A DNA stretch of 64,000 bases. Source: Pseudomonas fluorescens. GTDB lineage: Bacteria; Pseudomonadota; Gammaproteobacteria; Pseudomonadales; Pseudomonadaceae. Below the pieces are notes generated by a model that had not been told where the DNA came from, ran no database searches, and saw only the letters and a list, made by a program, of their open reading frames with translations. The position numbers were made by a program, and so were the translations under genes. Below are positions 59,968 through 64,000 of the stretch, piece by piece; the first letter of the stretch is position 1; each line of letters opens with the position of its first letter. The DNA lies in contig NZ_CABVHK010000016.1 in assembly GCF_902497785.1 (NCBI RefSeq), forward strand, positions 111,716-175,715, in the 5' to 3' direction.

Positions 59968-60639
59968 CTAAAGTTGAACATCTATCCACGTTACGTCATC
60001 TTCAACGGCGATAAATTCGCTATCCGGTGCCGCCAGCAAGCTGCTTTGCTGCGACTCCGTTAACTCCGCCCAGAAACCATCGGTTACGAAAACCAGTCGC
60101 TCACCGACGGCGAGTGGGTGGAAAACAAAGTCAGGGTTAGGGGCACGATTAACCTTCAGGCATCGAGTGATCCAGTTTCGAGCCGGATCTTGTGCCAGCT
60201 CGCGATGCGAACGGTCGCGCCTCCAATTGGCCTTGCAATGAGGCGGCGTAATCCACTCGATCGTGCCTGCCGGTGTCACCACACCGCACGAACAGTCACC
60301 CTCATACGCCAGCGTGAGCCTCCCATGAGCAGCGACACCGACCAGATAACAAGTGGCTCCGGCCTGGTCCGCAAACAAAGTGGTGTGAAGCTCGGCCAAC
60401 ACCGAATTAAGTACCTGCTCAACTGCTGCGTACTCAGTGATGCCGTCACCCTGATCCATGTGTTTCGGGCAGGTGGATAAAATACCTTTTACGAAACACT
60501 CCGCCAGCTGGCCACTGCCCGGCTTCGATGTCCCGTCAGCAATGACGAATAGCCCTCGGTAGCCGTCGCAGAAAACTCCAGCAAAGTCATGATTAGCTTT
60601 CCTGGCCTGCCCCATTACTGATCGGGTGACGTATCTCAT
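59968..60639 (-). CDS. PP2C-like serine/threonine phosphatase
   Basis: A 223-residue protein in which the PP2C motifs can be followed in order: GQARKANHDF (residues 10-19, with metal-binding Asp18), GLFVIADGTSKPGSG (Asp35-Gly36), GATCYLVGVAAHGRLTLAYEGDC (the GDS-type loop, here GDC), VFVTDGFWAEL (Asp187-Gly188) and EDDVTWI (Asp214/215, the DNxT-like end). It is probably an active Mn/Mg phosphatase on phosphoproteins. Its ATG overlaps the stop of the nucleotidyltransferase gene by 4 bp, so it is the third gene of one operon. No partner kinase is in the window. The region is visibly richer in AT than its surroundings. Confidence 0.8.
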   Translation of the reverse strand: MRYVTRSVMGQARKANHDFAGVFCDGYRGLFVIADGTSKPGSGQLAECFVKGILSTCPKHMDQGDGITEYAAVEQVLNSVLAELHTTLFADQAGATCYLVGVAAHGRLTLAYEGDCSCGVVTPAGTIEWITPPHCKANWRRDRSHRELAQDPARNWITRCLKVNRAPNPDFVFHPLAVGERLVFVTDGFWAELTESQQSSLLAAPDSEFIAVEDDVTWIDVQL

Positions 60640-61334
60640 GCGTTGCCCAGGTCCTTCATGCGCGCGTGAATAATTCGACCTCTACCCGGATTGACCTGCA
60701 CTGAACCCGAGCTTTCAATCACGTAGTCGGTGCCATCGAGCGTCCTGAGTTCTCGAATTCCAGCGGTGATGAAAGCCTTGAGCTCCGAGCCAGCCTGACT
60801 AATTTCTTCCAGAAGCTCTGGACGACCATCAATCAATATGATGATGTCTTCGACATCCTTGTGGTATGGATCGCCTTTGCCACGACCGCTAAAGGCCTCC
60901 AGTTTGGTGGCAAGAAAGTAGGTCGGTTTGAAGATCTGAATAACGAAACCGCTGGGCAACGTAAATTTATCTGCATTCGCCAGCCCTTCAACGAACCAAC
61001 GATTGGCATATCCGAGAACCGCCGGATCCGAAGGCATCACGTCGACGATGACATCGTTGAAGCGAAAACGGCAGTTGACCTCATCCTCGCCGGTAATCTT
61101 GAAGTTCTTTGCCGCGAGACGTTCGGTGAGGCGTTGCCATTCGCTAATGCCTGCCAGTTCGATCACCAGGTCAACATCGTCAGTGAAGCGAATGTCGTCG
61201 AGCACAGCAGCATCGGTGACCAGCATGGCCGTGGTGCACCCACCGACGAAAGCAACCTCAGCGAGAAACGCTTCTCCCAAGCCGCCAGCAACATATTCTA
61301 TGAGCTCAAAGTTGTGATCAGCGTTTGACGGCAT
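60636..61334 (-). CDS. AbiEii-like nucleotidyltransferase
   Basis: A 232-residue protein with the minimal nucleotidyltransferase signature: FVGGCTTAM (Gly31-Gly32) followed by RFTDDVDLVIEL (Asp53, Asp55), and a third possible acidic residue in VIVDVMPSD. KPTYFLATKLEAFSGRGKGDPYHKDVEDIIILIDGR is the conserved lower part of the AbiEii/DUF1814-like toxin family, which modifies tRNA or other targets. It lies one base after the stop of the winged-helix gene and overlaps the phosphatase gene. A toxin role is inferred from family and pairing, not shown. Confidence 0.8.
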   Translation of the reverse strand: MPSNADHNFELIEYVAGGLGEAFLAEVAFVGGCTTAMLVTDAAVLDDIRFTDDVDLVIELAGISEWQRLTERLAAKNFKITGEDEVNCRFRFNDVIVDVMPSDPAVLGYANRWFVEGLANADKFTLPSGFVIQIFKPTYFLATKLEAFSGRGKGDPYHKDVEDIIILIDGRPELLEEISQAGSELKAFITAGIRELRTLDGTDYVIESSGSVQVNPGRGRIIHARMKDLGNA

Positions 61335-61335
61335 G

Positions 61336-61974
61336 CTATTTCAGACCCATCCCGGCCCTTAGAATGTTAATCGCCACGCCACACTCTCGCGGGCCGCCAA
61401 GACGGATCGCATCAGCAAGCGCTAAATAATGATAAAGGGTTCGATCTTTCTTGACCGCTACCGGCACGGTCTTGTAGAGGGGCTCTATCGCTTGACCACG
61501 CTCAGTTCCCAAGGCGTCAGGCCAAACCGGAATCAACTCGCCAGCGCTCTTGATGCTTTTGGACAACGCTGGCGCTGCGAAACCCGTCGGAATACCGCGA
61601 ACCATTGCACCCGGTTTCACGGGGAAGAAATATTTTAAAGCGTGCTCGGTGATTTTCAGTAGCTCTCGCCGATTAACTTTCGGCAACCCAGTGTCGTAAT
61701 CGCTGATAAGCATTCCGGACTCGCGACATCTGGCTATGGAGTTTGAAATCTCACTTTTACTTATTCCAAGAGACGCGGACAGCGCACGCAACGAGTAGCT
61801 TTCACTCCAACTCGCCATTGGTGGAGAGGGCACTGGGTCCGACCAGCCTTCCCAACCATCCTCTTCGTTCAGGGGTGAGTCAAACGCTTGAGAGTGGTTC
61901 ACCCCGTAAAGATTTTCTTCCTGTGCGCGCAGGCTGGCTAGCTTGAACAAAAGCAAAATATCTTGACTCTTCAC
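61336..61974 (-). CDS. Winged-helix/MarR-like regulator paired with the nucleotidyltransferase
   Basis: A 212-residue protein from GTG 61974. A helix-turn-helix is clear in SLRALSASLGISKSEISNSIARCRESGML, followed by a conserved C-terminal half (VNRRELLKITEHALKYFFPVKPGAMVRGIPTG, RGQAIEPLYKTVP, LYHYLALADAIRLGGPRE). I know this layout from regulators that lie directly before nucleotidyltransferases; they start near VKSQDILLLFKL. I therefore chose the GTG although the frame stays open to an ATG at 62193, which has a good GAGGGG ribosome binding site and would add 73 Trp-rich residues. The palindrome at 61989 lies just upstream of the GTG and fits an autoregulatory operator. Confidence 0.72.
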   Translation of the reverse strand: MKSQDILLLFKLASLRAQEENLYGVNHSQAFDSPLNEEDGWEGWSDPVPSPPMASWSESYSLRALSASLGISKSEISNSIARCRESGMLISDYDTGLPKVNRRELLKITEHALKYFFPVKPGAMVRGIPTGFAAPALSKSIKSAGELIPVWPDALGTERGQAIEPLYKTVPVAVKKDRTLYHYLALADAIRLGGPRECGVAINILRAGMGLK

Positions 61975-61988
61975 GATTCTAAAAACTC

Positions 61989-62022
61989 CAAGTGTCCACA
62001 TTCCATAAAACGTGGACACTTG
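61989..62022. promoter_or_regulatory. 11-bp inverted repeat, probable operator of the island operon
   Basis: CAAGTGTCCAC (61989-61999) and GTGGACACTTG (62012-62022) are perfect arms with a 12-bp AT-rich centre, 15 bp before the GTG of the regulator gene. On the minus strand TTTCAA-N17-TTTTAT gives a possible promoter whose -10 falls between the arms. The stretch 61975-62333 holds this site, the possible N-terminal extension of the regulator, and nothing else I can name. Confidence 0.65.
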
Positions 62023-62333
62023 TCTCATTGAAAATATTGAATCGTCAAGACCGAATCGACACATCGGCTGCTGTTGATAAATGCCCCATGCCCAGTCGCG
62101 TCGGTCTTTTCTGGCGTACCGTGCCCGCATGTGATCGTGGCTGATTGCATAGGTCTCATCAAAACCGGTCAACACGCCTAGTAATTCCGTCATATTTACC
62201 CCTCGGACACGCGCCTGATCTTTCGAGCACCGCTCCTGTTGAATAACGCATTGCGCAAGCGTGCCCATGTCCTCGGCTTGTCAAATCACTCGCGGCGTTT
62301 AGTTTTCGTTTGTTTCAGACGGCGCGATATCGG

Positions 62334-62495
62334 ATGACGTCCGAAGACCTTGTAGGCAAACTCCGAATCGTGTTTTTTGGGCACTTTGATGCCTTGTTGC
62401 GCTTTTATTTGGCGGGATACGCTCCGGACGTCGCTGACCATTCAGCGATCGGGCTTGGAAACCCGTCGAATCGAACGCTACGCCATCCTTCATGA
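62334..62495 (+). CDS. Small ORF in the DUF3077 leader (first of a coupled chain)
   Basis: 53 codons from ATG 62334 (an in-frame TTG at 62310 is also possible). The product contains VFFGHFDALLRFYLAGYAP and DHSAIGLGNPSNRTLRHPS. Its stop overlaps the ATG of the next small ORF (ATGA, 62492-62495). No signal peptide is seen and no family is known to me. As far as I recall, similar sequence precedes DUF3077-type genes in other fluorescens-group genomes. Whether it is translated is not known. Confidence 0.4.
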   Translation: MTSEDLVGKLRIVFFGHFDALLRFYLAGYAPDVADHSAIGLGNPSNRTLRHPS

Positions 62496-62659
62496 ATGCA
62501 GCGGATTTCACGGCAGTATTCTTGAGTAATGGCGGCTATGTGTGGGACGCCCTCGGGCGTGCCGGTTCCATGGTTCCCGGTTTCCAACCTGCGCATAGCT
62601 GCCACCCATTCGCTTGGAAACGAATGTGGCAGCCTCTCGAACCCTGGAGTAAAACATGA
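62492..62659 (+). CDS. Small ORF directly coupled to the DUF3077 gene
   Basis: 55 codons starting in the stop of the previous small ORF and ending in the start of the DUF3077 gene (ATGA, 62656-62659). The product includes MNAADFTAVFLSNGGYVWD and GSMVPGFQPAHSCHPFAWKR, ending PLEPWSKT. It is Trp- and Gly-rich and unlike a random frame. The mRNA under it forms a strong hairpin (62598-62633). It may be a leader peptide controlling the downstream gene, or a small protein in its own right. Confidence 0.5.
   Translation: MNAADFTAVFLSNGGYVWDALGRAGSMVPGFQPAHSCHPFAWKRMWQPLEPWSKT
62598..62633 (+). promoter_or_regulatory. Hairpin just before the DUF3077 ribosome binding site
   Basis: CTGCCA-CC-CATTCG pairs with CGAATG-TGGCAG (12 bp with a 2-base bulge), 11 bases before the GGAG Shine-Dalgarno (62645-62648). 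A second perfect 7-bp hairpin (TCGCTGA-CCAT-TCAGCGA) lies near 62432-62449. Confidence 0.55.
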
Positions 62660-62961
62660 CAATAAGAAACCAGCTCGAACCCTCAGAACTAAAAACCATC
62701 GGCCTCACCCCCCTCATCTATTGCTCAAACCAACCGCTATTCCATGTCACCCGAGACGTTCCCCTCGGTGATGCATTAGCCATGGCCTCTGATTTTCTGT
62801 TCCTGGCCAAGGAACTGAGCAGAGATGCTGCCTTCAACCGTGAAACCGACCGCCACATCTGGGCCGCGCATTATCTGACGGCGATGAGCAAGGCAGTGGT
62901 TGATGATGTGATGAAGGTGCTGCAGGGACTTGCTCCGGCAAAAACCGAATCTAAAAAATAA
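62656..62961 (+). CDS. DUF3077 family protein
   Basis: A 101-residue protein with the DUF3077 pattern LFHVTRDVPLGDALAMASDFLFLAKELS and HIWAAHYLTAMSKAVVDDVM, largely helical and probably cytoplasmic. The family is common and multi-copy in Pseudomonas and has no known function. It has a GGAG ribosome binding site and starts in the stop of the preceding small ORF, which implies translational coupling. Confidence 0.85.
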   Translation: MTIRNQLEPSELKTIGLTPLIYCSNQPLFHVTRDVPLGDALAMASDFLFLAKELSRDAAFNRETDRHIWAAHYLTAMSKAVVDDVMKVLQGLAPAKTESKK

Positions 62962-62980
62962 TGGTCTGAACACCACAAAT

Positions 62981-63088
62981 CCTGTGGGAGCGGGCTTGCC
63001 CGCGATGGCGGTGGGTCAGTCAATAAAGATGTTGGATGAACCGGCCTCATCGTCGGAATGCCGCCCAGACCAAGCCCGCTCCCACAGG
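62981..63088. repeat. REPIN, class B (GCGGGCTTGCCCGC subtype)
   Basis: CCTGTGGGAGCGGGCTTGCCCGCGATGG and the inverted CCAAGCCCGCTCCCACAGG flank about 60 bp. Confidence 0.88.
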
Positions 63089-63122
63089 GATCTGTGCTGG
63101 CTCGGAGTAAGAGCCAGACAAT

Positions 63123-63161
63123 AAAAAGCCCCCGCCGCCTTTACGGCAACGAGGGCTTTTT
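63123..63161 (-). terminator. Terminator of kup
   Basis: AAAAAGCCC..CG..GCCG / CGGC..CG..GGGCTTTTT; on the minus strand it follows the kup stop by 12 bp and ends in a T tract. Confidence 0.85.
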
Positions 63162-63173
63162 GATGTCGCGGGC

Positions 63174-64000
63174 TTACATCTCGACCTGCGTCCCCAACTC
63201 AATCACCCGGTTCAGCGGCAGATTAAAGAAGCGCAAATTGCCATTGGCGTTTTTCAACATGAAGGCGAACAACGCCTCGCGCCAGCGGGCCATGCCTTCA
63301 AGCTTGGAGGCAATCACCGTCTCGCGGCTGAGGAAGTAGGTGGTGCGCATCGGGCTGAAGTCCAGGTCATCGAGATGACACAACTTCAAGGCCTGCGGCA
63401 CGTCCGGTTCGTCGACGAAGCCGAAGTGCAGGATCACCCGGAAGAACCCTTCGCCGTGGGACTCGACCTCGAAGCGCCGTGTTGGCGGCACTCGGGGGAT
63501 GTCTTCATAGACCACCGTCAGCAGCACCACCTGTTCGTGTAACACCTGGTTATGCAACAGGTTGTGCAACAACGCATGAGGCACAGCGTCCGGGCGGGCG
63601 GTGAGGAACACGGCGGTGCCCTGGACGCGATGCGGCGGTTGGACGGCGATGCTGCTGATGAAAATCGGCAGTGGCAGCCCCCCTTCGTCCATGCGTTCCA
63701 CCAGCAACTGTTTGCCGCGTTTCCAGGTGGTCATCAACACAAACAGCGCAATACCGGCGATCACCGGGAAGGCCCCGCCCTGAACGATTTTCGGCACGTT
63801 GGCGGCGAAGTACAGACCGTCCACCAGCAGGAAGCCGAGCAATACCGGCACCGCGAGGATCGGTGGCCATTTCCACAGCAACAACATCACCGCCGACACC
63901 AGAATGGTGGTCATCAGCATCGTGCCGGTCACCGCCACGCCATAGGCAGAGGCCAAGGCGCCGGAGGATTCGAAGCCGATCACCAGCAGGATCACGCCCA
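63174..64000 (-). CDS. kup: Kup-type low-affinity potassium transporter, C-terminal part (5' end outside window)
   Basis: The frame is open to the window edge, so about the last 275 residues are seen. ESSGALASAYGVAVTGTMLMTTIL, GLYFAANVPKIVQGGAFPV and the cytoplasmic C-terminal domain (TAVFLTARPDAVPHALLHNLLHNQVLHEQVVLLTV) are typical of Kup/TrkD K+:H+ symporters. The protein ends normally (RVIELGTQVEM). The N-terminal helices and the start lie beyond 64000. Confidence 0.94.
   Translation of the reverse strand, partial: GVILLVIGFESSGALASAYGVAVTGTMLMTTILVSAVMLLLWKWPPILAVPVLLGFLLVDGLYFAANVPKIVQGGAFPVIAGIALFVLMTTWKRGKQLLVERMDEGGLPLPIFISSIAVQPPHRVQGTAVFLTARPDAVPHALLHNLLHNQVLHEQVVLLTVVYEDIPRVPPTRRFEVESHGEGFFRVILHFGFVDEPDVPQALKLCHLDDLDFSPMRTTYFLSRETVIASKLEGMARWREALFAFMLKNANGNLRFFNLPLNRVIELGTQVEM

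Noticed and set aside
62405..62662. An 85-codon minus-strand ORF opposite the DUF3077 leader
   Set aside because: The plus-strand small ORFs have two start/stop overlaps and lead into a real gene; the minus frame has no ribosome binding site or context. It is kept only as the alternative to be tested.

Overview
The window looks like a chromosomal segment of a Pseudomonas from the fluorescens group. It is GC-rich throughout. It carries a braC/liv-type branched-chain amino acid operon, the dinG-copD, pdxH-OmpA and mprF-virJ neighbourhoods typical of the genus, a quiP-type acylase, and about twenty short palindromic repeat elements (REP/REPIN) of the families that litter fluorescens-group genomes. 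There is no prophage, insertion sequence or CRISPR array.

Layout. 1-4.1 kb: the end of an EAL phosphodiesterase, a beta-hydroxyacid dehydrogenase, and a stand-alone 731-residue tubulin/FtsZ-superfamily protein. 4.3-10 kb: a DUF2288 gene and the liv operon (binding protein, two permeases, two ATPases). 10-17 kb: a LysR regulator divergent from an atypical SDR, a lipoprotein, a COG2509 flavoprotein, a PLP enzyme and the NhaA antiporter. 17-30 kb: envelope genes (SlyB-like, three OmpA-type lipoproteins, a collagen-like secreted protein, a GH50/agarase-like enzyme), pdxH, a serine hydrolase, and dinG divergent from a CopD-like gene. 30-35 kb: two SEC-C proteins, a WHy lipoprotein, an isochorismatase-fold protein and the acylase. 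35-46 kb: the four-gene ligase-associated DNA repair set, split into two pairs by a basic-amino-acid ABC transporter operon that has its own sigma-54-type promoter. 46-53.5 kb: dcd, a cold-shock gene with a long leader, a DUF481 protein, an alkyltransferase-like protein, ampG, proS and a lipoprotein. 53.6-59.7 kb: SOS-controlled dinB, two tandem initiator tRNA genes, and mprF with its aminoacyl-phosphatidylglycerol hydrolase partner. 59.9-62.2 kb: an AT-richer three-gene operon (winged-helix regulator, AbiEii-like nucleotidyltransferase, PP2C-like phosphatase) inserted before kup. 62.3-63 kb: a DUF3077 gene preceded by two unlisted small ORFs joined to it by ATGA overlaps.

The two best candidates for something new are the chromosomal tubulin-like GTPase (1880-4075), which has intact T1, T4 and T7 motifs and a large uncharacterised C-terminal region, and the regulator/nucleotidyltransferase/phosphatase operon (59968-61974), which looks like an autoregulated toxin-antitoxin or defence module. 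Also worth attention are the chain of overlapping small ORFs before DUF3077, a hairpin that hides a ribosome binding site (28808-28841), LexA boxes before dinB and dinG, and active-site substitutions in an isochorismatase-like protein and an alkyltransferase-like protein.
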